Notes under the pieces: generated by a model | The model's input: the letters and a program-made list of their open reading frames with translations, nothing else | Database searches by the model: none | Told to the model about the DNA's origin: nothing | In this document: piece after piece, positions 51,158 to 61,995 of the stretch | Numbering within the stretch: position 1 is the first letter of the stretch | How the letters are laid out: every line of letters starts with the position of its first letter | Made by a program: the position numbers and the translations under genes | DNA from: Vannielia litorea | GTDB lineage: Bacteria; Pseudomonadota; Alphaproteobacteria; Rhodobacterales; Rhodobacteraceae | Length of the DNA: 64,000 nt | Assembly (NCBI RefSeq): GCF_019801175.1 | Contig: NZ_JAHVJR010000002.1 | Span: 496,001-560,000, forward strand | Direction: 5' to 3'

Positions 51158-51943
51158 ATGGACGGGGAATTCAGCAGAGAGGCGATGCTCGCGGCGCTGG
51201 CCTGGCAGGTGGAGCTGGGCGCGGTGGATGCCATTGGCGAAGCGCCGGTGGACCGTTTCGAGGTAAAGCCGGAGCCGAAGGCGGCCCCCGCAGCGGCGGC
51301 GAAGCCCGAGCCTCACGCGCCGGTGGTGGTGCCCGAGGTCGATGTGGTCGCCGAAGCGCGGGCGATGGCAGCAGCAGCCGGGAGCCTTGAGGCGCTGGCG
51401 GCGGCGCAGGAGGCCTTCCCCCACTGCGAGTTGAAGCGCGGCGCGCGGAATTTCGTTTTTGCCGATGGCCGCCCCGAGGCGCGGGTGATGGTGATCGGCG
51501 AGGGCCCGGGCGCGGAAGAAGATGCGCAGGGCAAGCCCTTCGTCGGGCGCTCCGGCCAGTTGCTGGACAGGATGTTTGCTGCCATCGGGCTGGCGCGCGA
51601 TGCCGAGGACGCGGCAGCGGCGCTCTACATCACCAACGTGGTGCCGTGGCGCCCGCCGCAGAACCGCGACCCGGAGCCCGAAGAGCTGGCGATGATGCGC
51701 CCCTTCGTGGAGCGCCACATCGAGCTGGCCGCGCCGGAGCTGATCGTGCTGATGGGTAACCCCGCCTGTGGCTCGCTCCTCGGCAAGCGGGGGATCACCC
51801 GGCTCCGTGGCAATTGGCACGAGTTTGCGGGCGTTCCGGTGATGCCGATGTTCCACCCCTCCTTCCTGCTGCGGCGGGCAGAGATGAAGCGCCACGCATG
51901 GGCCGATTTGCTGACGGTAAAGGCGCGGCTGGAGACACCATGA
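51158..51943 (+). CDS. Uracil-DNA glycosylase superfamily protein lacking the family 4 Fe-S cysteines
   Basis: 261 residues. A Pro/Ala-rich N-terminal region (about 35-60) precedes the core: VIGEGPGAEEDAQGKPFVGRSGQLLDRM (active-site loop, two reading steps), TNVVPWRPPQNRDPEPEE, and the late MFHPSFLLR. Family 4 enzymes ligate a 4Fe-4S cluster with four cysteines; here CRPP reads WRPP and CxPFL reads MRPFV, and only one cysteine (FPHC) remains near the start. So no cluster is expected. A Bradyrhizobium UDG class without the cluster is known. ATGA overlap with moaB. Confidence 0.85.
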   Translation: MDGEFSREAMLAALAWQVELGAVDAIGEAPVDRFEVKPEPKAAPAAAAKPEPHAPVVVPEVDVVAEARAMAAAAGSLEALAAAQEAFPHCELKRGARNFVFADGRPEARVMVIGEGPGAEEDAQGKPFVGRSGQLLDRMFAAIGLARDAEDAAAALYITNVVPWRPPQNRDPEPEELAMMRPFVERHIELAAPELIVLMGNPACGSLLGKRGITRLRGNWHEFAGVPVMPMFHPSFLLRRAEMKRHAWADLLTVKARLETP

Positions 51944-52470
51944 GCGAGAGAGAGTTCATCCCCGTTCGGATCGCGGTGCTGACAGTGAGCGACAGCCGCA
52001 GCCTTGCGGAGGACCGCTCGGGTGACGTGCTGGCGGCCCGCATCGAGGCGGCGGGGCATGTACTGGCCGACCGGAAGATTTTGCCGGACGAGCGGGCGGA
52101 GATCGCGGCACAACTCCGGGCGTGGTGCGAAGATGCAGCGATTGACGTGGTGATCTCGACCGGCGGGACCGGGCTGACCGGCCGAGACGTAACGGTAGAG
52201 GCGCACCGGGACGTGTACGAAAAGGAGATCGATGCCTTCGGCACGGTCTTCACCCATGTCTCGATGGCCAAGATTGGCACCAGCGCGGTGCAGTCACGGG
52301 CCACCGGGGGCGTGGCGATGGGCACATATCTCTTTGCCCTGCCCGGCTCTCCCGGCGCCTGCAAGGACGCGTGGGACGAGATCCTCTCAAAGCAGCTCGA
52401 CTACCGCCACAAGCCTTGCAACTTCGTCGAGATCATGCCTCGGCTCGATGAGCACCTGCGGCGGAAGTAG
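51940..52470 (+). CDS. moaB: Molybdenum cofactor biosynthesis protein B
   Basis: 176 residues from ATG at 51940, overlapping the previous stop. Typical MoaB/Mog fold: VLTVSDSRSLAEDRSGD, VVISTGGTGLTGRDVTVEA (the nucleotide/molybdopterin loop) and LFALPGSPGACKDAW. Acts in adenylation of molybdopterin or a related step. Confidence 0.93.
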   Translation: MSEREFIPVRIAVLTVSDSRSLAEDRSGDVLAARIEAAGHVLADRKILPDERAEIAAQLRAWCEDAAIDVVISTGGTGLTGRDVTVEAHRDVYEKEIDAFGTVFTHVSMAKIGTSAVQSRATGGVAMGTYLFALPGSPGACKDAWDEILSKQLDYRHKPCNFVEIMPRLDEHLRRK

Positions 52471-52620
52471 GGGCGGATTGGCTGCGGCTGTCACATTTTT
52501 TGCGCAATGGGCGAAAATAAAGTGACGGAAACCGCAAGGGGCTGCGTAACATCCTTGTGGCTTTGCCTGATTTCGGGTCAGGGCTAGGGTTTACGCGGCC
52601 TGTAACAACCGAGAGTCCGG

Positions 52621-54090
52621 ATGAATTTTCTGCGTCGCTCCCTCGTGGGGCTGTTCCTTTTGTCGGTCACGCTGGGGCTTCTGGCCGTGGCGGGGGCGAG
52701 CTTTTGGGGGGCGGTCGAAGAGCGGATGAACCGCGAAGCCGGGTCGCGGCCCGCGCGGGAGCGGGTGGCGGGCGTTAACGTGGTGGTGCTGGAGCCGGGT
52801 CGCGCCGTGCCGGTGATGACTGCCTTCGGCGAGGTGCTCAGTGAGCGCACGCTCGATATTCGCGCGGCCGTGGGCGGGCGGATCGTGGAGCTTTCCGAGG
52901 CCTTCACCGAGGGCGGCAGCGTGGAGGCGGGCGAGCTCTTGGCGCGGATCGACCCGGTAAACGCCGAAGCCGCGCTGGAGAACGCCCGCACCGATGTGGC
53001 CGAGGCGGAGGCCGAGCTGGCCGATGCAGAGCGGGCGTTGGTGCTGGCGCGCGACGATCAGGCCGCCGCCGAGCGGCAGGCCGACCTGCGCGCGCAGGCG
53101 CTGGTGCGGCAAGAGAGCCTGCGCGAGCGCGGCGTCGGCTCTGCCGCGGCGGTGGAAGAGGCGCAACTGGCCGCCGCCTCAGCCGATCAGGCGGTGCTCA
53201 GCAAGCGGCAGGCGGTGGCCTCGGCGCAGAGCCGGGTGGATGTGGGCCGCAACGGGGTGAGCCGGGCCACTATCGCGCTGGCCAATGCCGAGCGCGACCT
53301 TGCCGACCATGAAATTCGCGCAAGTTTCAGCGGCACGCTGGCCGATGTGGCGGTGGTCGAGGGCGGGCTGGTGGCGGCCAACGAACTGATGGCCTCGCTG
53401 ATCGACCCAGATGCGCTTGAGGTCTCCTTTCGGCTGAGCACGGCGCAATATGCCCGGCTGCTGGGCGAGGACGGGCGGCTGATTCCGGCGGCGATGCAGG
53501 TGCGGCTCGACGTTTCGGGCCTCGACCTCGTGGCCGAGGGGCGGCTGGACCGGGTGAGCGGCGCGGTGGGCGAGGGCCAGACGGGCCGGGTGATTTATGC
53601 CGATCTGACTGAGAGTGCGGGCTTCCGGCCCGGCGATTTTGTGACCGTCAGCATCGAGGAGCCAGCGTTGGAAGGCGTGGCCGTGGTGCCTGCCACGGCG
53701 GTGGATGCCGCGGGCACCGTGCTGGTGCTGAACGCCGAGGAGCGGCTGGAACTGGCGCAGGTGGAAGTGCTGCGGCGGCAGGGCGATGAGATCATCATCC
53801 GGGCCGAAGGCCATGCGGGTGCCCTGATCGTGGCCGAGCGCAGCCCGTTGGTGGGCCCCGGCATTCGTGCCCGCGCGCTGGGCGATGCCGCCCCGGCCCC
53901 TGCCCCCGCCGAGCCGACCCGCGAGGAACTGGTGGAGCTGAGCCCTGAGCGCCGCGCCAAACTCATCGCCTTCATCGAGGGCAACAACCGGATGCCCGCC
54001 GAGGCCAAGGAGCGCGTGCTTGCCCAGCTTTCGCAGGATCGCGTTCCGGCGGAGACGGTGGAGCGGATCGAAAGCCGGATGGGCGGGTAG
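52621..54090 (+). CDS. RND efflux periplasmic adaptor (HlyD/MFP family)
   Basis: 489 residues. N-terminal membrane anchor (9-30), lipoyl-like halves (FGEVLSERTLDIRAAVGGRIVE and ASFSGTLADVAVVEGG), a long coiled coil (about 118-225), and a beta-barrel domain. The C-terminal 70 residues (PAPAPAEPTREELVELSPERRAKLIAFIE, two parts) are an added helical tail not usual in AcrA. It connects the inner-membrane pump at 54104 with an outer-membrane channel, not encoded here. Fourteen bases separate the two genes. Confidence 0.9.
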   Translation: MNFLRRSLVGLFLLSVTLGLLAVAGASFWGAVEERMNREAGSRPARERVAGVNVVVLEPGRAVPVMTAFGEVLSERTLDIRAAVGGRIVELSEAFTEGGSVEAGELLARIDPVNAEAALENARTDVAEAEAELADAERALVLARDDQAAAERQADLRAQALVRQESLRERGVGSAAAVEEAQLAAASADQAVLSKRQAVASAQSRVDVGRNGVSRATIALANAERDLADHEIRASFSGTLADVAVVEGGLVAANELMASLIDPDALEVSFRLSTAQYARLLGEDGRLIPAAMQVRLDVSGLDLVAEGRLDRVSGAVGEGQTGRVIYADLTESAGFRPGDFVTVSIEEPALEGVAVVPATAVDAAGTVLVLNAEERLELAQVEVLRRQGDEIIIRAEGHAGALIVAERSPLVGPGIRARALGDAAPAPAPAEPTREELVELSPERRAKLIAFIEGNNRMPAEAKERVLAQLSQDRVPAETVERIESRMGG

Positions 54091-54103
54091 GGGGAGGCAG
54101 GCA

Positions 54104-57100
54104 ATGGCACGCAGCAAGCTCAGCACCCCGGCCCGCGCCACAGGCTTTTTGAGCTACTTCACCCGCCACAGGACGGCGGCGAACCTCGTGCTGGTGCTGA
54201 TGATCGCGGCGGGCATTGCCGCCTTCCCGCGGATGCGGGCGCAGTTCTTCCCCGATATCGTGCTCGACTCGGTGCGCGTGAGTGTCACATGGGACGGCGC
54301 GGGCGCGGAGGATGTGGACAGCGGGATCGTCGCCGTGCTGGAGCCCGCGCTGCTGGCCGTGGACGGGGTGGAGGAGAGCGACAGCACCTCGCGCGAGGGC
54401 GGGGCGAGCATCCGGCTGGAGTTCGAGGCCAATTACGACATGGCGCGCGCGGCCGAAGACGTGCAGCAGGCCGTGGATGCGGTGACCAACCTGCCCGAAG
54501 AGGCCGACGACCCGGTTGTCACCCGCTCGGCGTGGCGCGACCGGGTGACCGATGTGATCATCACCGGCCCGGTCGGCGTGGAGCTGCTTGCGCGCTATGC
54601 CGACGAGTTCGTGGCCCGGCTCTTCGAGGCCGGGGTGACGCGCACCACCCTCAGGGGCGTGGCGGCGCCGGAGGTGATCATCGAGGTGCCCTCGGCACAA
54701 TTGATCAACAACGATATCACCATGCGCGAGATCGCCGATGCCATCGCCGCCGAGGCCGAGGCCGACCCGGCGGGCGATGTGAGCGGCGGCGCGGCGCGGG
54801 TGCGCACGGGCGTGGCCAAGCGAAGCCCCGACCAGATTGCCGGAATTGTCCTGAAGCCCGACCTGACCATCGGTGACGTGGCGCAGATCAGGGTCGAGGG
54901 GGTGGACCGGGAGCGCACCTATTACGTGGGCCCCAACCCGGCGGTGAGCGTACGGGTCGACCGCTCGGTGCAGGGCGATGCGATCCGGATTCAGGCCACG
55001 GTGGAGGAGGTTGCCGCCGAGCTGGAGCGAACCTTGCCGGCGGGCGTGGAGATTGACCTGATCCGCACCCGCAGCGAGGCGATCGAGGGGCGGCTGAACA
55101 TTCTGATCGAGAACGGGTTGATGGGCCTCGCGCTGGTACTGGGCCTGCTGTTCCTGTTCCTAAATGCGCGCACGGCCTTCTGGGTGGCGATGGGCATCCC
55201 GGTCTCGATGTTCGCGGCCATCGCGATCATGTGGGCAGCCGGGCTGACGCTGAACATGATCTCGCTGTTCGCTCTGCTGATCACCCTTGGGATCGTGGTG
55301 GACGACGCCATCGTGGTGGGTGAGCATGCCGACTTCAGGGCGCGAAGGCTGGGGGAAGGGCCGTTTCAGGCCTCGGAGAACGCGGCGATCCGCATGTTCG
55401 GCCCCGTGTTCAGCGCCACGATCACCACCGTGATCGCCTTTGCCGGGCTCACGGTGATCGAGGGGCGGTTCGGCGAGATGATTGCCGATATTCCCTTTAC
55501 GGTCATCACCGTGCTCATCGCCTCGCTGGTCGAGTGCTTCGTGATCCTGCCCAATCACATGGCCCATGCCATTGCCGCCAACCAGAAGAAGGCAGCGTGG
55601 TATGATTGGCCGTCGCGGCAGTTCAACAAAGGGTTCTCATGGGTGCGCGACCATCTCTTCCGCGGGCTGATGCGGGGCGTGGTCTGGGCGCGGTATCCGG
55701 TGCTGGCGGCGGTGGTGGTTCTGCTTGCGGTGCAGGTGGGCGAACTGGTGCGTGGCAACGTGCAATGGCGGTTCTTCTCCGCGCCCGAGGAAGGCCGGGT
55801 GGAGGGCAACTTTGCCATGGCGCCGGGCGCAGACCGGGCTGACACCATTGCGCAGATGCGGATGTTTCAGGCCGCCGTGGAGAGCCTGGGCGAGAAGTAC
55901 GAGGCCGAATACGGGCGCAACCCGGTGGCCTATGCGGTGGCAGAGATCGGCGGCAACACCGGGCGCGGCCTGAGCGGCGTGGACAACAAGGATGAAGACC
56001 TGCTCGGCTCCATCGCCATCGAGCTGATCGACCCCGACCTGCGGCCCTATTCCAGCTCGACCTTCGTGACCGAGTTGCAAGACAGCGTGGAGCGGCACCC
56101 GCTCTCGGAAGTCATCAGCTTTCGCGGCTGGCGCGGCGGTCCGGGCGGCGATGCGATTGACGTGCAGCTCTCGGGCGCCTCCGTGGGTCGCTTGAAAGAA
56201 GCCGCGGAGGCGCTGAAGCGGCAGCTGGCGCAATTCGGCGAAGTCTCCGCGCTGGAAGACACGCTGAGTTATGACAAGGAAGAGCTGATCCTCGACCTCA
56301 CGCCGCAGGGGCAGGAGCTGGGCTTCTCGATCGACGCGTTGGGCTCGGTCCTGCGTAACCGGCTGGGCGGCATAGAGGCGGCCACCTACCCGGACGGCCC
56401 GAGGAGCGCGGCGATCCGGGTGGAACTGCCGGATCGGGAACTGACCGCAGATTTCCTCGACCGCACGATGATGCGCACACCGGAGGGCGCCTATGTGCCG
56501 CTGGCCGATATCGTGAGGGTGAGCCGCCAGACCGGCTTCTCGACCATCGACCGCGAGAACGGCATCCGGCTCGTCTCTGTTACCGGCGATCTGGACGACG
56601 GAAATGCCGCACGGGCCTCGGAGATCATGCTTCAGGTGCAGGAGGTGATCCTGCCGGGGCTGGAGGAGGAGTTCGGCGTGGCGACCCAGATGAGCGGGCT
56701 GGCCGAGCAGGAGAACGAGTTTCTCTCCGACGCGCTTCTGGGCTTCGGGGCCTGCATGATCGGGATCTACCTTGTGCTGGCGTGGATCTTCTCCAGCTGG
56801 ACGCGGCCCATGCTGATCATGGCGGTCATCCCCTTTGGCCTGATCGGGGCGATCTGGGGGCACCAGATCTGGCAGTTGCCGCTGAGCATGTTCTCGGTCG
56901 TCGGGCTGATCGGGATGTCGGGGATCATCATCAACGATTCCATCGTGCTGGTGACGACGGTGGATGAATACAGCCGAGAGCGCGGGTTGTTTCCGGCGAT
57001 CATCGACGGCGCTTGCGACCGGCTGCGTCCGGTGCTGCTGACCACGCTGACCACGGTGATCGGCCTCGCGCCGCTGCTGTACGAGCCGTCGAGCCAGGCG

Positions 57101-57493
57101 CAGTTCCTGAAGCCGACGGTGGTGACGCTGGTCTTCGGCCTCGGCTTTGGCATGGTGCTGGTGCTGCTGGTGGTGCCCTCGCTGCTGGCGATGCAGCAGG
57201 ACGTGCGGCGGCAGTTTCAGGCGCTGCGCCGGGCCGGGCAGTTCAGGGGCGGCGCGCGGGGCGTGTCGGGCGTGGTGGCGCTGGTGGCGCTGGCCGTGGC
57301 GGCGTGGTTTGCCGCGACGCTGGGCTGGACGGTGGCGACAGGTGCGGTCTGGCCGGGGCTGGCGGTGCTGGTGCCGGCGACCGGGCTTTCGGCGGCCTTG
57401 GGGCTGTTTTTGGCCGGTGCGCTGGCGCTGGTGGTGCTGGGCTTTGCACTAGGGGCGCTGGCCCTGCTGGCCGTGGGTCGCAGGGCGGCGTGA
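54104..57493 (+). CDS. RND-family efflux permease
   Basis: 1129 residues from ATG at 54104 behind GGGGAGG. Twelve-helix plan with helix 1 near 25-42, the porter-domain start RMRAQFFPDIVLDSVRVSVTW, and the helix 4 proton-relay sequence TLGIVVDDAIVVGEHADF around 390-410, where two Asp are conserved. The late GMSGIIINDSIVLVTT takes the matching helix 10 place. Substrate is unknown; the branch resembles multidrug or metal-like pumps without certain assignment. C-terminal hydrophobic Ala/Gly/Val-rich helices extend it by about 80 residues. Confidence 0.92.
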   Translation: MARSKLSTPARATGFLSYFTRHRTAANLVLVLMIAAGIAAFPRMRAQFFPDIVLDSVRVSVTWDGAGAEDVDSGIVAVLEPALLAVDGVEESDSTSREGGASIRLEFEANYDMARAAEDVQQAVDAVTNLPEEADDPVVTRSAWRDRVTDVIITGPVGVELLARYADEFVARLFEAGVTRTTLRGVAAPEVIIEVPSAQLINNDITMREIADAIAAEAEADPAGDVSGGAARVRTGVAKRSPDQIAGIVLKPDLTIGDVAQIRVEGVDRERTYYVGPNPAVSVRVDRSVQGDAIRIQATVEEVAAELERTLPAGVEIDLIRTRSEAIEGRLNILIENGLMGLALVLGLLFLFLNARTAFWVAMGIPVSMFAAIAIMWAAGLTLNMISLFALLITLGIVVDDAIVVGEHADFRARRLGEGPFQASENAAIRMFGPVFSATITTVIAFAGLTVIEGRFGEMIADIPFTVITVLIASLVECFVILPNHMAHAIAANQKKAAWYDWPSRQFNKGFSWVRDHLFRGLMRGVVWARYPVLAAVVVLLAVQVGELVRGNVQWRFFSAPEEGRVEGNFAMAPGADRADTIAQMRMFQAAVESLGEKYEAEYGRNPVAYAVAEIGGNTGRGLSGVDNKDEDLLGSIAIELIDPDLRPYSSSTFVTELQDSVERHPLSEVISFRGWRGGPGGDAIDVQLSGASVGRLKEAAEALKRQLAQFGEVSALEDTLSYDKEELILDLTPQGQELGFSIDALGSVLRNRLGGIEAATYPDGPRSAAIRVELPDRELTADFLDRTMMRTPEGAYVPLADIVRVSRQTGFSTIDRENGIRLVSVTGDLDDGNAARASEIMLQVQEVILPGLEEEFGVATQMSGLAEQENEFLSDALLGFGACMIGIYLVLAWIFSSWTRPMLIMAVIPFGLIGAIWGHQIWQLPLSMFSVVGLIGMSGIIINDSIVLVTTVDEYSRERGLFPAIIDGACDRLRPVLLTTLTTVIGLAPLLYEPSSQAQFLKPTVVTLVFGLGFGMVLVLLVVPSLLAMQQDVRRQFQALRRAGQFRGGARGVSGVVALVALAVAAWFAATLGWTVATGAVWPGLAVLVPATGLSAALGLFLAGALALVVLGFALGALALLAVGRRAA

Positions 57494-57545
57494 GGGGCTG
57501 TTTTTCGCCGATGTGAGATGGCGATGAGTCAGGACAAGTCCCGAC

Positions 57546-59102
<1,557 letters not shown>

Positions 59103-59194
59103 GAGAGACCTCGGAGCAAAGCGCGGGAAGGGCGATGGCTGCGAGGGTATTGCTCATGACTCGGGTCTCCGTTGGATGGCAGAGAAGTAAGGGG

Positions 59195-59214
59195 CCTTGG
59201 CCTTTCGGTCAAGG
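59195..59214 (-). terminator. Tetraloop hairpin after the DsbD-like gene
   Basis: On the minus strand CCTTGACC-GAAA-GGCCAAGG forms an eight-pair stem (one G-T) capped by GAAA, 22 bases past the DsbD-like stop and followed by CCCCTTACTT. Terminator, or part of the ABC-F leader. Confidence 0.5.
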
Positions 59215-59236
59215 AAAGGGGGGCAGATTGCTCAGC

Positions 59237-60049
59237 CTACGGGCTGGGGCAGCCTTGAATATCGATGGCGCGGCCCTCGCCCAGAAGCGTCACCCGTAGG
59301 GTCTTGCGCGAGAGCGCCATCGCCTGCCCGGTGGGGGGCACAAGGTCGGCGGAGGCCAGCAGGGTGGGGCCTTCACGGCGGGTCTCTGTTTCGGAGGCCC
59401 AGATGCGCGGATTGCCCGGCTCGATCACGGCCACGGTGCGCCCGCCGATGCGCTGCGAGGGGATGCGGGCGGTGACGCGGACGCCATCGGAGATGGGGTC
59501 AACCGCGCAGGTGACGCCCGACAGACCGGCCTCGCGAGCCGAAAGCGGGCGGGCTGAGAGCGCTGCCTCGATCGCCGGGTCGGGGCGGCCCGCGCCGGAG
59601 AGGGTGGCACTGAAGGCGAGCGAGGCGGGCACGCAGATATGTTCGCAGACCCCAAGCTCGACTTTGGCGGCCAGTTCTACCGGCGCGCCGGGCCTGGCGG
59701 GGGTGATCTCGATCGGCAGCACCAGCTCACGCTTGTAGCCGATGGTGCGCACGCCGCCTTCATCAAACACCCGCGGCGAGGGCCAGTGCAGGGTGACGCG
59801 GGCGAGGTTGCGGGAAGCGCCCCAATCGAAGCTGGGCGGGATGCCGGTTTCGCCGGGCGCGCGCCAGTAGGTCTTCCACCCCGGGGCAAGGGTCAGGCGG
59901 AGAGCGGCCATGCGGGTGCCGCGCTTGGTGGTCCAGCCGGGCAGCACCTCGGCGCGCACGACCTCGCCCGGCGTGGCACCAAAGGTGCCAGCGTGGGCGG
60001 GGGCGAGGAGGGCGGCAAGCGCGAGAGCGACGGCAAGGAGGGTTTTCAT
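59237..60049 (-). CDS. Stand-alone DsbD N-terminal-domain protein
   Basis: 270 residues with a signal peptide cut after AHA (about residue 20). The DsbD N-terminal fold shows WKTYWRAPGETGIPPSFDW, GYKRELVLPIEI, and the cysteine pair VCEHIC, close to the redox Cys pair of nDsbD. The membrane (DsbD beta) and thioredoxin (gamma) parts are absent, and no partner lies near. It may take electrons from another CcdA/DsbD-type protein. Late sequences (DIQGCPSP) add a third cysteine. Confidence 0.78.
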   Translation of the reverse strand: MKTLLAVALALAALLAPAHAGTFGATPGEVVRAEVLPGWTTKRGTRMAALRLTLAPGWKTYWRAPGETGIPPSFDWGASRNLARVTLHWPSPRVFDEGGVRTIGYKRELVLPIEITPARPGAPVELAAKVELGVCEHICVPASLAFSATLSGAGRPDPAIEAALSARPLSAREAGLSGVTCAVDPISDGVRVTARIPSQRIGGRTVAVIEPGNPRIWASETETRREGPTLLASADLVPPTGQAMALSRKTLRVTLLGEGRAIDIQGCPSP

Positions 60050-60173
60050 GAGCGCGGAGAATAGGCGGGGCGCCGCTCCGGTGAAATCACGTTTGGGCGA
60101 GAGCGGGCGGAGCGTGGCGGATGGGCCGCACGGGCGGCTTGCGCCGCGCCGCGGCGCATTCCATCATGGCACC

Positions 60174-60764
60174 ATGCCCGATGCACCGACTGAAGATTTG
60201 GACCTGACCGGCAAGCTGCTGATTGCCATGCCCGGCATGGGCGATCCGCGATTCGAGCGGGCGGTGATTTACATCTGCGCCTATTCCGACGAGGCGGCGA
60301 TGGGCCTGATTGTGAACCGCACCACCGAAGACCTGACCTTTCAGGACCTGCTGAAACAGCTCGACATCGCCAGCGGCATCGAGCTGGCCCCGAGCCGCGC
60401 CCGCACCCCCATTTACGTGGGCGGGCCAGTGGAGCATGGCCGAGGATTCGTGCTGCACTCGACTGATTACCGCAGCGAAGGGGCCACGCTTGAAGTGAGC
60501 CCGAGTTTTGGCATGACCGCGACTGTGGACATCCTGGAAGACATGGCGCGCGGCACCGGCCCGCGCGATGCGATTCTGGCGCTGGGCTATTCCGGCTGGG
60601 GTCCGGGGCAGCTGGAGGGGGAGATCACCCGCAATGGCTGGCTGACCTGCGATGCCACGCCAGAGATCGTCTTTGGCACGGGCAATGCCGACAAATGGAC
60701 CAAGGCGCTCGATTCCCTCGGGGTCGACCCGCGCCTTCTGAGCGGCGACGCGGGCCACGCCTGA
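60174..60764 (+). CDS. YqgE/AlgH family protein
   Basis: 196 residues from ATG at 60174. Family markers LTGKLLIAMPGMGDPRFERAVIYIC (two parts), GLIVNR, VYVGGPVE-like IYVGGPVEHGRGFVLHS, and GYSGWGPGQLEGEI. Conserved protein of unknown biochemical role; the AlgH name comes from an alginate phenotype in Pseudomonas. Divergent from the DsbD-like gene. Confidence 0.93.
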   Translation: MPDAPTEDLDLTGKLLIAMPGMGDPRFERAVIYICAYSDEAAMGLIVNRTTEDLTFQDLLKQLDIASGIELAPSRARTPIYVGGPVEHGRGFVLHSTDYRSEGATLEVSPSFGMTATVDILEDMARGTGPRDAILALGYSGWGPGQLEGEITRNGWLTCDATPEIVFGTGNADKWTKALDSLGVDPRLLSGDAGHA

Positions 60765-60872
60765 ACCCCGCCCTAACACTGGCTGCGCCGTTTCGCCCGG
60801 CGCGCCGCATCTTTACCCCGGCGGGGTGTTTGCGCTATTGGCGGGATCGAAACAAAATTTCGGGAGAGACCC

Positions 60873-61007
60873 ATGGCCGAGCACAAGCATGGCGAGATGG
60901 ACATCAGCGCTCAGGAAAAGACCTTTGATGGGTTCATGAGCTTTGTCACCAAGTCGGTGGTGGTGATCCTCGTGTTCCTGGTCTTCCTCGCTCTGGTCAA
61001 CGGCTGA
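60873..61007 (+). CDS. aa3-type cytochrome c oxidase subunit IV
   Basis: 44 residues, MAEHKHGEMDISAQEKTF then one membrane helix (about 24-43). This matches the tiny bacterial COX IV family that packs beside the alphaproteobacterial aa3 oxidase. GGGAG lies six bases upstream. The other oxidase subunits are not in the window. Confidence 0.87.
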   Translation: MAEHKHGEMDISAQEKTFDGFMSFVTKSVVVILVFLVFLALVNG

Positions 61008-61058
61008 CGAGCGGCTAAACTCCCCCTGCGCGTGTAGCAGGGCGGGAGGCCGGATTTC

Positions 61059-61664
61059 ATGAAGCATCTGTGGGTGGCGATTGTCCTGCCGCTGGTTCTG
61101 GCGGCCTGCGGCGGTGCGGAGCCTGTTTGGGCACCTGACGATCAGGTGGCGCGGGCGCGCTATAGCCACCCGGCCCCGCCGTCGCTCACCCTTGTCACCG
61201 TCATCAACAACGAGAGCGAGGCCGGTGGCCATACCGGGCTGATCGTGAACGGCAGCGAGCGGGTGATCTGGGACCCGGCCGGGAGCTTCAAGAGCGAACA
61301 GGTGCCCGAGCGCAATGACGTGGTGATCGGCGCTAACCCGCGGGTCATGGCGTTTTACATCGACTACCACGCGCGTCCGGAATGGAGGGTGATCACGCAG
61401 GAGGTGCGGGTCAGCCCCGAGGTCGCGCAACGGGCGCTGGCGCTGGTGCAGAACAACGGCGCGGTGCCCAAGGCGCAATGCGCCAAGTCGACCACAGCGA
61501 TCCTGCGGCAGCTCCCCGGCTTCGGGCATGTGAAACAGACTTGGTATCCGAAGAACGTGATGGAGGATTTTGCCCGCATCCCCGGCGTGAAGACCGAGGT
61601 TTTCCGCGATCCGGTGGAGGAAGAGGGCGGCTACGTGACGCCGAACCCGGAGTTCTACCGCTGA
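61059..61664 (+). CDS. Probable lipoprotein with permuted papain-like features
   Basis: 201 residues. Signal peptide and lipobox LAAC (Cys 17). The body has GGHTGLIVNGSERVIWDPAG and later KAQCAKSTTAIL; a His followed by a Cys in this order, with helical spacing, resembles the permuted NlpC/LRAT-like fold. No experimental basis is known to me; it could be a cell-wall or lipid hydrolase. Convergent with azlD, eight bases away. Confidence 0.72.
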   Translation: MKHLWVAIVLPLVLAACGGAEPVWAPDDQVARARYSHPAPPSLTLVTVINNESEAGGHTGLIVNGSERVIWDPAGSFKSEQVPERNDVVIGANPRVMAFYIDYHARPEWRVITQEVRVSPEVAQRALALVQNNGAVPKAQCAKSTTAILRQLPGFGHVKQTWYPKNVMEDFARIPGVKTEVFRDPVEEEGGYVTPNPEFYR

Positions 61665-61671
61665 GGCGGGA

Positions 61672-61995
61672 TCACAGCCCCAGCGCCACGGCGCCGTAGA
61701 ACACCGCCAGCCCGGCGAGCACGGCGAAGAGCAGCGATTTCATCCGCCAGCCGACGAGCACGGTGGCCGCTGCCGCAAGGAGGCGGGCCGGGTCGGTAAC
61801 GCCATCGGTTGCGGCGGGCCATGCCAGCATGGGGGCCACAAGGGCGGGCAGCACGGCGAAGGGGGTGTAACGCAGGTAGCGCAGCAGGGCAGGCGGCAGC
61901 GGGCGGTCGCCGGTGAGGCCGATGAAGCTGAAGCGGATCAGGAAGGTGCCCACCGCCAGCACGGCGATGATCAGCCAGATCGGATAGTCGTTCAC
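61672..61995 (-). CDS. azlD: AzlD-type branched-chain amino-acid exporter subunit
   Basis: 107 residues from GTG at 61995, which overlaps the azlC stop (GTGA). Three to four membrane helices; IRFSFIGLTGDRPLPPALLRYLRYTPFAVLPALVAP (read in parts) is the family core. Works with AzlC. Confidence 0.88.
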   Translation of the reverse strand: MNDYPIWLIIAVLAVGTFLIRFSFIGLTGDRPLPPALLRYLRYTPFAVLPALVAPMLAWPAATDGVTDPARLLAAAATVLVGWRMKSLLFAVLAGLAVFYGAVALGL

